Source: Toxonevra muliebris | Lineage: Eukaryota > Arthropoda > Insecta > Diptera > Pallopteridae | Direction: 5' to 3' | Length of the DNA: 64,000 bases | Assembly (NCBI GenBank): GCA_963691655.1 | Contig: OY829329.1 | Span: 52,615,279 to 52,679,278, forward strand | Shown here: positions 26,176 to 39,153 of the stretch, in pieces | How the letters are laid out: each line of letters starts with the position of its first letter | Numbering within the stretch: position 1 is the first letter of the stretch | Notes under the pieces: model-generated | The model's input: only the letters and a program-made list of their open reading frames with translations | Databases searched by the model: none | Told to the model about the DNA's origin: nothing | Program-made: the position numbers and the translations under genes

Positions 26176-27174
26176 CTTGGGTTTTTATCGAAAATCAAAG
26201 GCGAAAAGAAAATTGGAAAAAAGTTTTCAATTAAGTTGGCTGCTGCACAGCAGTTGTCAAAAGAAAAGTGATGCCAAGTTTAGTAGTACACAGAAAAAAA
26301 TTATTGGTATGCGGTGTATGGTAATTTATTAATTTATATTTTTTTTTAACAAATTTATATACTATATATATATACTATAAAAAGTGTGTACTACAAAGGA
26401 GGAGAAGGGTGAGTGGCTTTTGGAGAATCAGATCTCCCCTTCTCGAAATAATTTAAGCATTTAAAAATTAAATATTAATAACATTGTTAGAAATATTTTT
26501 TATATATTTTAGAGACTATGCAAAATGGAAGAAATGAAATGTTAATTTTTCATAGTTATGACCAGGGAACATAAAACAGGCAAAATAAAATTTATATCGT
26601 ATAGTATTCAACGATTTTTCAAATATTTTTTATTTGTATCTTTTTCTTTCTCATAAGCAACATAGTCAGATACATAATTATACAAAATTGGAATTTTAAA
26701 ATTTTAAAATCAATTCTAACTATAAAAAGAAAATTTTATTTTGCATTTTTCCTTATTTTCGGGATACGTAAAAACATAATACATGTAAAAATAACAATTT
26801 GTTTGGATCATTCAATAACCCTTGGGCTTGTTACACTTGATTTCCAAGGCTGTCTCTGTCTTTTATAACCGGCCCCATAATATTTCCTGGATTATCTGTA
26901 ATAAACATTAGGTTCCCAAGCTCTTATCGTCTAATGCTCACATCACACTTAATTAAAATTCTCACCAAAGTTATAAACAAGAAAATCTGTAGTCAGGGAT
27001 TACTGTATGCAGATGCATGCGTTGTGCCTGTATATGCGGAATGCCTATAATATACAAAATATTTTCCTAAAGCGGAAGTGTGCATTCAGTTATTCTTCTA
27101 ATTTTGCATGTGATAAATTGCTTCTTTTTCAATTATAAAATTAATAAACAAACAAAAACAAAAATATTATAATA
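26176..27174. other. Divergent intergenic region, eIF3h / ankyrin-SOCS gene
   Basis: About 1 kb between two head-to-head start codons; it should hold both promoters and 5' UTRs. A TATATA run lies at about 26360-26380. No ORF or repeat stands out. Confidence 0.4.
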
Positions 27175-30100
27175 ATGTTTCATAATAAAATGAATAAATG
27201 CTACAGTTCGTATTGCAATCGAAAGGAAAGACTTCAACGCGCTGTTTTAGATAGCAATTTTCAGGAATGTTTTGATTCTCTCATGGATGGCGCTAGGGCA
27301 CATATAGTCGTTTGCGGAGGACGAACGGCTATTGGTGTGGCGGCAGAGGTTGGAGATGCAGAAATCTTACGTTTATTAATACAATCATGTGAAGATCCTG
27401 ATTTCAGAATAAGTAAGTAAAAAGGAAAAACTTTTAAAAAAAAAGAAAATCGATATGTTCGATATGCATACATACATACGTATATGTATGTATGCACATG
27501 TGCGTGAGAGGATATGCACTTGCACGAAAACATTTTTGAAAATTTAGTAAATGTAGAATAACTAAGTATAAAAGACTGTAATTTTTATGAAAACTTGCTT
27601 TAATCCTTACAGGAATAACATATATATGTATGTATGTAACATATATATGTATGTATGCAAGTCAGTTGTAGCGGTGAAGTGTTTGTGTATCTATGTAAGG
27701 TATATATGTATCCATGTTTGTATATGAGGTCAAATCAGCTGATGCTATTACCACAAGTATATCCCAACAAATTAACCCTTAAGCCTATGGAACGGTCTTG
27801 TCAGACCAATTAAAGTTTGGAACTAAAGCACTTAATCAATTTTTTCTTACACAACCATTATGTTTTATTCTTGATACGTAGCTTCAAATAATTGTTTGCG
27901 TTTCTTCTATGGACTGGTAATTTTGATACCCTATCCTATTATCGTACCAGGCAATCTGTGATTCCAGAAGCCTAATTTTATATTGACTTATATTGAAATA
28001 TTTTCTTATATTGCAGTCAAGCTGCTCTAAATGGTCTAAAATATTTTAGAATTAACTTAAGATTGATAAATTAGATTTTAGGTCTCTTGTAAACACTTGC
28101 TGTTCACAACGGTCAGCGGATCTAGTGTGAGTGAAAAGGGTAATTTTTTTAAAAGTTTTTCTACTATGCTGCTTTCTTGTAATCTCAGCTCAAAAGCCGG
28201 GGGAAGAGAATAATTAATCCGACAAAAGCACTGGCTAACGAATGCTTTCCGCTTGTGGGTATCACGTGGTACTGGATTCAATACTTCACAACTGTAAAGC
28301 AACATAGGCTTTACATTGGTGTTAAACAGTTTCTATTTAAAACGATGAGAAATGGAGAAAAGGGGTTCAGGGGACCATACGGTTGTCTGGTCTTATGAAT
28401 TCTGCTGAAGATTTCGGCTCGTTGAAGTTTTGCAGGCACATCAGAAAAAAAATAAAAGATGTCACAAGTATAATCTAGATCGCCTAAAATATATTGCAGA
28501 CCCCATGTGATATCTTTTTTTTATCTCGTAACTCCTTTTCCATGATGAGAGGCAAGCAAACCAATTCATACATCCTTGTCGGACTTCGGTGCAAATAGGA
28601 GTTTTCGTGCTTAATTTCTTTTCATGCTGAATACGGAATCTCACATCTTGTATAAACTTTTGAAATTGGGAAGCGAATAATTACAGAACATACTTAGTTT
28701 ATCTGGTGACTAGTTCAATAAAGAAGAACTTTCCCGAACTCAGTGAAAGAAAAATTAATAACCATGATTTGAATATGGATTATATTTTTACCAAAACACT
28801 CTTCTTTATTACTTCTCCGCAGATCGTTCTAACCCCATTGAAATTGAATTAGATACACCACCTGATGGTATGGACAAACTAGAATGGGAAGATGAGTTTT
28901 CGGATACAACAACAGACACATACATCGATGATAAAACGAGGCTATACTATTACTATGCCAAAACATTCGAACAAACTGGTGCTATAATCAATAATATGAA
29001 TGAACTTTCGACTAGACTCAATGAACCAATACCCGATGTTCATCAAGCGGATGAAGATCTCTTGACACCGCTACACTATGCAGCAAACTATGGAAGGCTT
29101 GAATGTGCAAAGCTGCTATTAGTGCACGGTGCTGATGTAGATGCTGTAGATCGTAATGGTTATACAGCTTTACATTATGGAGTTAAACACTGTGCGGTGA
29201 TACAATTATTGTTGAAACATGGTGCTAATGCCAATTTGAAGACTATCAGTACGTGTGAAACGGCATTGCATAGAGCTATAAGAGAAAAATCAGAAGTTGT
29301 GGTGAGCTGTTAGTAGATGGCTTTGAAAAGTATTACCTATTACCATTGTATATTTTTTGGCAGGCTAGTTTTCTCTTGCAACATAGTGTTAAGGTCAATG
29401 AAACCGATAATTATGACCAGACACCGCTAATGTGTGCTATCGAGCATCGGTTGCCGGATATCGCTTTTCAATTGCTCGATTGTGGTGCGCGTATAAATAT
29501 GCAAGATAAAGGTGGAGGCACGGCGCTCTACTATGCTGTGCGTCAGAATTTGGTGAATGTAGCCAAACGTTTACTAGAACGTGGTGCACGTCGTATAGCT
29601 TCTCAATATTTACTGCACATTTGTGTTGAATACAATTTGGGTGAAATGCTCTTCTTGTTGCTAAAATATGGTGAAAGCTTAAATGTACGCAATAATAAAG
29701 GTTATACTCCCATTTATACAGCAATATTCAAATGTAGAGTTGATTTATTAGCGTATTTACTTGAGGTAGTTGCCCTCGAGGAATTCTGCGGGAAATCTAC
29801 TATGGATATTGGACAGAATGAGCTCATGGTTGCTGTCGAACATGTAAATTCGTTGGAAGGTTTTAAGCAAATTGCGCGTATACTCTACGATTATAGTAGA
29901 GGACGTTGGAGACAACATAAATTCTATCCAGTCCTGGTGAATGGATCTTTCTATGCTCCATCATATAATACCGCATTGGAATGTGCGCTAATGAGGCGTA
30001 AGTTACATTTTGCTGAATTCCTAATTAAAGAAGGAATATCTCAGGATTGTAGCTATTTTGTACTAGAACGTTTAATTGCCTTAATGCCACCGGGATTTCC

Positions 30101-30563
30101 GGAGTTGGCAAAACTATTGAGTGAGTAGAGAGTAATGAGAGTTAAATAAATATTTTTTGTATATCTTCATATATTTTCAGTACACACTGGTTATAAATGG
30201 CCCAGAACAACATCACGTTTACCCTCCAAATGGCGGCCGCAGCGTCAACAATTCGAAATTGATATGCGTCAATTATGTAGCAGTCCTTTGAAGCTTACCG
30301 CACTAACACGCATTGCTATACGCAATCAATTAATAAGAAATTTATTTAATTTATTGAGAATTCAACCGAAATATCGTACAACGAAATTAGAATCGAGTCT
30401 CAGTTGCATAATTAAGGAACTAGAGCTACCAAGCATTTTAAAAGATTTCTTAATAGATTTTCATGATTGTCCTAATGTGATTATGAAATTGCCTAAACAT
30501 CGCAAGACTTACTATCAGGGTGCACTTAATTATAATGATACATCAGACTCGGAATCAGATTAG
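27175..30563 (+). CDS. Ankyrin-repeat protein with C-terminal SOCS-like box
   Basis: Likely substrate-receptor type protein of the ASB class, which link targets to Elongin B/C-Cullin ubiquitin ligases. Exons: 27175-27412, 28823-29301, 29364-30120 and 30181-30563, giving 618 residues; the first intron is 1.4 kb. Ankyrin repeats with TPLHYAA, TALHYGV, TALHRAI, TPLMCAI, TALYYAV and TPIYTAI cores fill about residues 130-400. The last exon has SPLKLTALTRIAIRNQL followed by ELELPSILKDFL, the layout of a SOCS box with a BC-box and a Cul5-type LPxP-like motif. Oddities: the conserved Cys of the BC-box position appears as Thr, LPxP reads LELP, and about 25 residues separate the halves. The exact orthologue is not recognised. 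Confidence 0.85.
27413..28822. other. Intron 1 of the ankyrin-SOCS gene
   Basis: Contains ATGTATGT-type microsatellites (about 27470-27495 and 27620-27655) and, at about 28080-28640, sequence of more even composition with open stretches on the minus strand that might be an old retroelement fragment; no motif confirms it. Confidence 0.4.
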
Positions 30564-31811
30564 ATATTCGAATTTTAGAACGTGAATGATTGTAAGAGTT
30601 TTAGAAGCAATATTCTTTTAAAAGTCATATCAAATAGATAAAAAAAAAAGATGAAGTTAATTATGCTGGTAAAAACGTGGCATCAACATCATGCCATAAT
30701 CACTCACGCCCATCTTCCATACTTAGGAGAATATTTTAGACATTTCTATGAAATTACACTCACTTAATTGAATCATTCCGTGCAAAATTTTTTTAAATTC
30801 ATTATAACCATGCAAACTTCCTATATAATGCCAAAATTAAATGAAATTGTTGAGCAATGTGTTTATACAGATCGATCACAAATTGACGTTGGCTGGGACA
30901 ATAATGATGCCCACTTCTATGCAAAACAAAAGACTAAAAAACAACATTGATGTATTGATATAGATCGACCTAAATGGCTTTCAGATCACATCCACGCTCT
31001 CTCCTTATAAGGAGTACCAGTTTAAGATTCATTATTGAGGTAATTGATCCAATGGATTTAGGCAATTTCCTATGAAGACTGTAGTTAAAAATATATATTT
31101 TTTTTACTGATTATTATTTCGAATTTTTCTTCAATATTGAATAATATAATCCCTCGAACGTCCTATTCTTGTATGAAGTTCAAGTTTAAAATGTATGTAT
31201 GTTGAGCTATGTATTTATGCAGGTCAATCCAAAATTGACTTTAATACCAAAAGGTACAAAAAATTTCCACATTTATAAAATTCAAGTAAATTTCCATGAA
31301 ATCTTTAGTAAAATTTAGATTAAGTTAAATTACTGACTTCTTCTAACCGACTATAATTTTGACTTAGCTTCAAGCATTAAATTATCTGCTGTTGACTCCT
31401 TTTACACACATTTACATAAATTTTACATTATTTTACTTTTACATTATTTGGGACCATAGTTTATAATTTCAAAATTTGTTTATTGAGCATACATACATGG
31501 GACTTTGCAATACACATTCAATGAAAGTAATGGCAATTCAAACAAAATTAATTGACAAATCCGATAGTAATTGAAAAATTATTAATTGTCATTGCCCATT
31601 TAAAAATTACACAGTCCAACAGTTTGGTGAAGAAATTTATAGTCCAGCACGTCATAATTTTTTTTTACCTGCATTTCAAGTTTAGAGAAGACATCAGACT
31701 GTAATTAATGATAAAATATATAGTGTTTTAAAGCTGAAAGTTTGATGTTTGAGACAAAGACATTTCTTATGATTATGTTAACATTTTTTGTTTTAAAATT
31801 AACTCTACGGC
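30564..31811. repeat. Intergenic DNA with degenerate ~300-bp repeats
   Basis: Patches near 30740, 31065 and 31300 share ATTTC(C)TATGAA followed by AGT-AAAA and TTACTGA-type strings, and 30870/31220 share a CAGAT/GG-CGATC-CAAAATTGAC pattern, consistent with an old tandem repeat of roughly 240-325 bp. No coding sequence is recognised. The 3' UTR of the ankyrin-SOCS gene should lie at the start. Confidence 0.35.
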
Positions 31812-32288
31812 TAGTGTTGCGATTGAAGCTACAATTGTACTTTTTAGGGTACAATTTCAAAATTATGACACGAAAGTACCCCTTTTTTTTGAGGTACGTT
31901 TTTGGCTGTGCAACGCCACACAAAGTATAAAATAAAAGTATATTGCTACCTTAATTTGTTAATGCTCTAAGGAGCAAAATACTTTTCCAAACTTTAATAT
32001 ACTGAGTATTTTTTTTTCAAAATTTTTTATATTAACTGAAAGAACAGGGACGTAAGTTTGTGTGAATGCCAAAAAAAATTTTGGTCGAGGTGGAAACGTT
32101 TAATCCTAATGCATCAGAAACTCGATTTTGGAAAAGGGCTTTTAAGTCTTTAGCAAAAGGAAGATAGCGATATGTATTTAAATGTACTGATGCATGCAAC
32201 ACAATTTTTGTGCGGTACATTTTGTTATTGAAAAGTACGTTTTGTCCCAAATTTTGACACTTTTATAAACTTGTTAATCGCAACACTG
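31812..32288. mobile_element. hAT-like MITE
   Basis: Ends TAGTGTTGCGATT and AATCGCAACACTG are inverted copies, and the 8-bp flanks TCTACGGC (31804-31811) and TCTCTGGC (32289-32296) match at 6 of 8 positions, which fits a hAT 8-bp target duplication that has since mutated. Length 477 bp, with no transposase frame. Superfamily assignment rests on end sequence and duplication length. Confidence 0.65.
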
Positions 32289-32589
32289 TCTCTGGCCCCT
32301 TCTTACCCCAGGTGTGCATAATAAATGCTCTGCTTTTTCTTCCTCACTCCATAATCATCTTGTAATATACCCAAAGTAAATAAGTGTTTGGCCAGAGGAT
32401 AACCCTGTGAAATTTCGAATTTAATTTCTTAGATTTAGCAGTTTTTTGCCCTACGTTGGCAAATGTTTTCCTTAAATGATTTGACTTGTCTATTACCAGG
32501 ACTTTTCCTATAGTAATGCAGCATTTTCTTATTCAGCCAATTTTAACTTAATGGAACTAACTCCATGGTGGCGGTCGTAAGAGCTCCCT

Positions 32590-33200
32590 GGCCGTAGTCT
32601 GGATTTTTTTTCGGGGGGGATTTTCATTAGAAGAAAATATTCATATAAAATTTTTATGAAACTGATGTTGAAATACAATAAATTAAATACGATGATGCAT
32701 TTGAGGGACCGTATCAGACTAGGGAGAAAAGTGGATAAATGTCTTAAAGCTTCAGGAAAAATCTTTGTTTCCGAGTTTTCTTAATCTTAATCTAAAAAAA
32801 AATGTGCCGAAAATGACAAAAAAATTCACAGAATAATTACAGAGCCGTATGGCAAGAATCTCCGCTTGGAAGATACTCGAAGTTCTTCCCATTAGCTCCG
32901 AATGTTTGGTTTTTGAACCATACACCTTTGCACATGTGGTTGAAACCCCTGAAAATACCGTTTTTGGCCATGACGTGCTACAAACTTCGTACGATTTCAA
33001 TTCAAATTTTTTTTTCAATTTTTTTTTATATTTGACTTTTTAGAAAGAAAGTAAAAAATATTTAAAAATCGTTCAATAGATTTTATTTTGACTCTTTTTC
33101 CTTAAACTGACAATCAATATCAAAAATTAGAAAAAAGTTTTCACATTTCGAGGGGGAGGAGGTCAGAACCCCCAAAACCTCCCCCCTAAGTACGGCCTTG
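32590..33200. repeat. Possible MITE with GGCCGTA ends
   Basis: TGGCCGTAGTCTGG followed by a T-run and CGGGGGGGA at the left resembles the inverse of the right edge (AGGCCGTACTTAGGGGGGAGG). The span is about 610 bp. Arms are imperfect and no target duplication was established. Confidence 0.4.
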
Positions 33201-34941
33201 CCTGGATGAACCTTTTCTATCCAGTTCGTCTGCCATTTCTTTACATGCACTATTGCTATTCTTTGGCATCCAAATGTTGTGCACTATGTTGTGAAAAATT
33301 AGATTGATTAGAAACTGTAGGCAGCCCCAAGAACAAGAATCTGAGTGTAATCAAATATTTTTGTTTCATACATATCTGTTCTCATATTCTGTAAAGCAGA
33401 ACTCAATGGGATACTATTCAGTTTGGAAAACTGAAAAGAAACTTGATTGATTTATCCCCGAAAACCTCTGCTTCAACTACTTTTTGCCTAAAACCTAAGT
33501 AAAAACTTAGGTTTTACCTGTTTCCAGTTCAATGCATTATAATTCGATAAATTCATGGTAATTCAAGTTATTTTAATTGAACTTCAAAATGAATGTAAAA
33601 TAATTATATGTTTTTAATTGGGATTACTTTCATTCAATATGAATGTTTTACTCAAAAAATTCTAGCAAATAATTATTAATAATGAAATACCTGAGTTGGA
33701 ACACACTAGAAAAACTAAACAAGAAAATAACAAATTCTTAAAAGCACAAACACTTAAGTTTTTATATAAACTTCCCCAATAAATTTCTTGATAATGAAAA
33801 GGTTAAATATTAAAAAAAATCAATGAAGAGAAATTTCTAATTCTAAAACAAATATGAACTCTAGAAAAGTTTAGCGAAATGTTTATGATAAAAAGTGAAT
33901 ACCTCTATTTAAAAATATGTATGTATGTACAACCATAGTTATTAACAATTTATTTTTATTTGATATTTATTTATTTTTGTATTACATTTTATTTTATTTT
34001 TATATGTAGATATGATAAATTAAAATTGTAAAACATTTTTGTATTTTTTTATGTTATTGTATATGTATTTATGTATACTTTTAGTTTATTCTCTTTTTGT
34101 TTTAGGAATTTTTCTTAAATAATATTATAATAAGGTAGGGGTTTATTACTTTAATTTCAATTGAACCTTTGCTATTTCTAAATTTTGTATTACAATGACA
34201 TTTTATCAACGATGATTATTAACCTTTTTGAAAGTTTTGCATTGCACAAATATAGCATGTATTGAATGCATTTGTATAATAATAGTATATGGTATTATTA
34301 AATATTTAAATAGTATATAGTATGTATAATGAAAAGTAAATACATATTTCGGTTTTACCAAAAGTTTTATGATAAATATATGTATAAATAAAATGTATTA
34401 TTTTTTGAAGAAAAATTATGAAATATTAAAAATTTTTATTTTTATATAGAAGTTTTAAACATAATAAATATATAAATAATTAAAACGTGTATATACACGT
34501 GAAAGAAAAAAATCACAAAACCTCCTCAACCATTGTAACATTTAACAATATATTAAAGAAAAATAGTGAGAATTCTTTAAACTTTAACAAAGCAAGTCAA
34601 TAATGAATTACATTATGAATAGTTGAACTTTTTAATTTTTTTTTTAAATTTGGTTTTAAAAAGAGAAATGTTCCACTTTAAGCAATGATGTCAATAAATA
34701 ATGATAATAATAAAAAATACTTAATTCAAAAAATGCGTTTTACACAAAAACACTTTTTTTCTTTTGAATTACATACATGCATGTAAATGTTTTTTTTTTT
34801 ATTAGGTTTTAAGCCCATCAAGATTCTTGTGTGTGTAGTAAATTTAGAAAAAATGCACATATATGGGTGTGTGAATAAAATGCAGGAATGTTTTACATAA
34901 TTTTTGCTTAACATTCATTTTGTGTTTTCTTAACCCTTCTT
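33201..34941. other. AT-rich intergenic DNA, 3' of the ANKRD39-like gene
   Basis: Extremely AT-rich, with ATATGTATGT-type runs around 33917-34090 and 34480-34500. Part may be the 3' UTR of the minus-strand ANKRD39 homologue. No gene is seen. Confidence 0.4.
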
Positions 34942-37708
34942 CTAGGGTTTAAGTAATAATTTAAAATCATCATTTGCATTCTCTGCTATATACTCATAGG
35001 GAATTTTTTCTTTGTTATCTTTTATATTTTTTAAAGTTGCTTCTTTTTCCAATAAATATTTACAAACATCCAAATGGCCACGCGTAGCTGCACGATGTAA
35101 TGCAGTTTGTCCATCTTCATCTTGTGCATCCAATTTTGATTTGGCATCAACCAACAGTTTAACAATATTCAAATGGCCTAAAGTGTATAAGTTCGGGTGT
35201 TTATATGTGTGAGTAGAAAAAATTTATGTAAATTATGTATAATTTAAATATAAATAAATACACACCCATCATAGCAGCACGATGTAGCGCTGTGGCACCG
35301 CCCTTAGTGACCGCATTCACATCCGCCTTACCCTCAGTTAATAACATTTTACATATTTCCTCATTGCCATTGCGTGCTGCATAATGTAATGCTGTATAAT
35401 CGAAACCATCACGATCCATTGACTTGCCGCGTGTAATGAATTGTCGTACACGTTCAGGTTCATTGTAGATTGCTGTAAAAACAACCGAAAACAAGGATTA
35501 AGAAAATATAAGAATAAATTAGGGAATAAAATTATAACTTTCGGCATTTCCTTCACATTTTTTGAATAAAATATAAAATCGTTGGATTTGTGTAAAAGAA
35601 TTCTGGGTCGATTTTTATTTACTTGCTTCCAATTAGAAGATTATTTAAATATCTGAATATACATGTATTCATTATGATAGGTATATCTACCACGCTAAGC
35701 GTACTTTTATTTACAAATTTCATACCAAACTATTTAATCGGTTTTATTGAATTTGATGTTAATCGATGTCTGGCGAATATATACACGCGAATGTCCAATT
35801 TGTGTCTATAGCTGTCTGGTAACATTTAATAGTATTTATGCCTAAAAATATACTTTAGAAATTTTAAGCCCATTCTTAAAAGCATATTACAAAAATTTTC
35901 AAACATTTTACAATTTTTTCAACACACGAAGTTTATTTATTTACAAGTAAAAGAACTTTTATACGACTAATCCTAATTTATTTCACCTTTTTTGTTCTTT
36001 TTCTTCATTGTAATACCATTCACGTGGTGTCTGTTTTAACATTTTAATGCCTGCATACTTTTAGGTTGAGTTTTACATATAGTCATTAATTCATAGCATA
36101 TTGTCGTGATAAATGGTGAGGAGGAACACGCTTGTGTTTTTTATACTGAGATTTATTATATAGAAGTATATATCACGCTGAAATCTGTTTTTAAACACAT
36201 TTCTTACAAAACTGCCAAAAAATATACTATAGAAAAATAAACTTTAAGCGTCTTTCTTACTTAACTACTCAGTCGATTCCGTTAAGAGTAGATGCAAGTA
36301 AGCTTAGCGCACTTTTTTTTATATCAACTATATATTGATATATGCCATTAATGTCTGTTTTAAGACGTTTCGAAAAATTAATCAATAGTTATGCCTACAG
36401 CGATTTGAAAATCACTTTAGAGCGCACCTAAAAGTATACTATAAAAAATTTCCGAACATCACAATGATTATTAATACAACTTTTTATACTTTTTTAGCAA
36501 AATCATACAAAATTTGCTTATCTTTTTATTTTTGTAAGATATGATATGAGAAAACTATTTTGTGGTTATTAGAAAGGGTCTGCGGATAAGTAGAGTGCAA
36601 ATTTCAGCTATATACTATTCAGTTACTTATTTCATCAATATTTTTATTATTATTGGACCTTGTGAAGTCAATCATGTGATGCGTAAAAGTATACTACAGA
36701 AATTTGCGAGAAATATAAAAAAGTGCATATATAAAAACATGTTTCACGCAAGAATGCGTGCCCTAAAGTACACTCGTCATTTTTTATTTTCTTATATTAT
36801 AAGTACTGTTTTCAGTCCCCTAGTTATATATTATTTTGACCGAATTTTTTTTAAACAAATTTCATATTAAACTACTCCATCGAATTAAACCATGTTCGTG
36901 TTATTAGAAAATGGTCGCAAAGTAGTATCAACTCAATTTCTATATCACTATAATATTTTAGCAATCAATTTATTTTTCTCTGTCTAAGAAACTATGGCAT
37001 ACTTTACGTTAGGTAGTACTGGCTGTTAGAAGCCACGCATAGACCTTTAGGTCCTTAGCGATGTCAGATAGGAGTCCTAGGAATTATTTATCGAGTGTAC
37101 ACGTCATTTAAGATGCGAGTGTGGTTAATAAACTTTAAAAGACAGTAGCAAAGAAGATGCTCTAGAGTTTCCCTTGCATCTTGCTCCATACATTTCCTGC
37201 AATTATTATTGTCGGTTAGTTTTAATTTAAGCGCGTGCGTTGCCATCAGGCATACTTTGAAGTATGTTATAAATTTTTTAATATAAATGGAAAATATGAA
37301 ATGCTTTTTATTGAATGTACGTCTTTGACCGAAACTTTTCTTTTGATTTAGATATAAGCAGCAGGGGTTGAATCGTCTCTTCTATGAACGTACTATTCGT
37401 CACGTAATTTACACAAAAAATAAATACAAAATACTCACTTTCACGAGACGAGTTTTACGCTCACGAAATAGATGATTTGATCCCTGTACATTTCAATATT
37501 GCCAATAAATTTAAACAAAAATTAAAAATGCTTTCAATCGACTGATTTTGAATACTTTTACAGTAATCTCCCACCGATTTAATTTAGCCCCTTGAAATTA
37601 CATACCAGCATTCCAAATGCCACGATCGAATTCCATTTCAGTTAGTGTTTGCTGTGCCGGTGCCGCCTGTTTGTGGCACTTGCAGTTATCGGCATGTTTT
37701 TGATCCAT
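34942..37708 (-). CDS. ANKRD39: ANKRD39 homologue (short ankyrin-repeat protein)
   Basis: Exons: 37708-37606, 35472-35266 and 35177-34942, giving 181 residues, the same size as human ANKRD39 (about 183). The N-terminus has a small Cys/His patch (DNCKCHK), then TLTEMEFDRGIWNAA, the signature opening of this family. Three to four ankyrin units follow: YTALHYAARNGNEEICKMLL, ATALHRAAMMGHLNIVKLL and TALHRAATRGHLDVCKYLL, with a final partial repeat (KNIKDNKEKIPYEYI). Molecular role is poorly known; nothing in the sequence adds to it. The first intron is 2.1 kb and carries degenerate repeats. The next gene upstream on the same strand begins about 0.9 kb away. Confidence 0.9.
35700..37000. repeat. 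Degenerate long-unit repeat in the ANKRD39 intron
   Basis: AAA(A/G)TATACT followed by A-rich sequence and often GAAATTT recurs at about 35845, 36223, 36430 and 36685. A second marker, ACTA(C/T)T...TCGA or similar, recurs at about 35728, 36262, 36552 and 36874. The order suggests a decayed tandem array of roughly 210-380-bp units. Divergence is high. Confidence 0.4.
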
Positions 37709-38207
37709 TTTTGGCGAGATTATTATTATTATTTTTTTTAATTATTTTATTTATTTGTGTTTGTGTGTGTTTTTTTCTTTTATTTTTAAAAACAGCTTCA
37801 ATTATTAGTTTTTAATTACTGTCCTTTTAATTTTGTTTTGTTTGTTTGTTTTAGGCAATTTACGAACGAGTTTTTGTTGTTTGTTTTCGAAAATAGGTAT
37901 GTATATTTTTTATTCCTAACAGAAAAAATAATTAAATTTATTTTCTTTTGTATTTTACAATTTTCTTAAACGATAGTAATATTTAATAATAATAAATGTA
38001 ATGTAATAAGATAGTACTAGGGTTTTTAGTATATTTTCATAAAACAATTTCTATTTGCAATTTCAAAAAAAAAAAAAAAAAAGTCTATACAGTACAGCGT
38101 TGTGTCGTTAAGTTCGATTTAACTGCTCAAATGCGCGCGGGGTTTCATTATTCTTTAGTTTAAAACGCGTTTTTTTTCGTATTCATAGTTTTCGCAAGTT
38201 TTTATTT

Positions 38208-38630
38208 TTATATTTCACGTTGCATTGTCCAGCATATTTCGGCTTCGCCACAACTACAAACAACCTTATAACTCAACTGTGCCAATGTATTCAACATTTC
38301 CATGGGTGGTACCGTTACCATCACACCATTTACTACCTGTCTTAAACCGTTTTCATAACGTTTCGATAGCGCTTGCACTTCTGCATCATTCAAACCGAAT
38401 ATTGCACAACTGCGATCGTGCAGTGAACCCTTAACCGTGATATATGCGTAATTCTCTTCGTTTTGAACAATCGGTACGGGGATGGTAACAACGTTCGTTG
38501 TTGCACACGCAGCGGGCACTGAGTTTGTTGAAGATGTGGGTTGCGCTGCTGTTGATACGGTTGTTGATGTTGTTGGAGCACATTGACAGCCTGAACTGGT
38601 AATTGCAACTTGAGCAGATTGCCCGTCCAT
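38208..38630 (-). CDS. GFRP-like protein with Ser/Thr-rich N-terminal extension
   Basis: GFRP (GCHFR) binds GTP cyclohydrolase I and mediates feedback control of tetrahydrobiopterin synthesis. This 140-residue single coding exon starts at the ATG of MDGQSAQVAI. Residues 1-57 are Ser/Thr/Ala/Gln-rich and probably disordered. Residues 60-139 follow the GFRP pattern: a YAYITVKG first strand, then NGVMVTVPPMEMLNTLAQLS (compare the PP...L..L core of the family) and a final strand YKVVCSC...EICWTMQRE, like the FRVLS...WCLHKE end. A splice acceptor about 25 bp before the ATG (minus strand, near 38655) points to a 5' UTR exon further upstream. It lies 0.9 kb upstream of the ANKRD39 start and 0.5 kb downstream of the second GFRP-like gene. 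Whether it still binds GTP cyclohydrolase is unknown. Confidence 0.72.
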   Translation of the reverse strand: MDGQSAQVAITSSGCQCAPTTSTTVSTAAQPTSSTNSVPAACATTNVVTIPVPIVQNEENYAYITVKGSLHDRSCAIFGLNDAEVQALSKRYENGLRQVVNGVMVTVPPMEMLNTLAQLSYKVVCSCGEAEICWTMQREI

Positions 38631-39153
38631 GTTAACTTTATTTGGGTTTAATTTCTGTAAGGTGGAACCGTATTTGTTTATACGTTATGCTTTATTTAAT
38701 TTATTACTTTTTAGTTTAAGAAAATCTGTTTGCTTGTTTTTATGTTTTGTACGAAATTAGTTAAGTATTGTATGTGTATTTTAGATTACAAAAAACAAAA
38801 CATAATAAAAAACCAAAACTAATAAAAACAAATTTATAAGGAAAAAAAAATGTAAAAATAATGAAGAACAACAGAAATATAGAATTTATCTCAAAAATAA
38901 ATCTTACTCTCATGTAATAAAATTTTGCATTTATCTTGAAAGTTAAAAATTTCTCTTTTCACACTCTTTGTTTGTTTGTTGTTGATAGTATCTTTTTTTT
39001 TGGGGAAGGTCTGTTTGTTAGTTTATGGATTAATTGTTTTTACGCAATTAATTTAGGCTTTTGTTGTTATATTTTCTTTACTTTTTGCGATTTTTTTTAT
39101 CTAATATGAGAACTGTTTTTAAATGGTTTTTATGTTTCGTTTTTTTATGCAAT
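38631..39153. other. Short spacer between the two GFRP-like genes
   Basis: AT-rich, containing the 3' UTR of the upstream GFRP-like gene and probably the promoter or 5' UTR intron acceptor of the downstream one. No separate feature. Confidence 0.45.
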
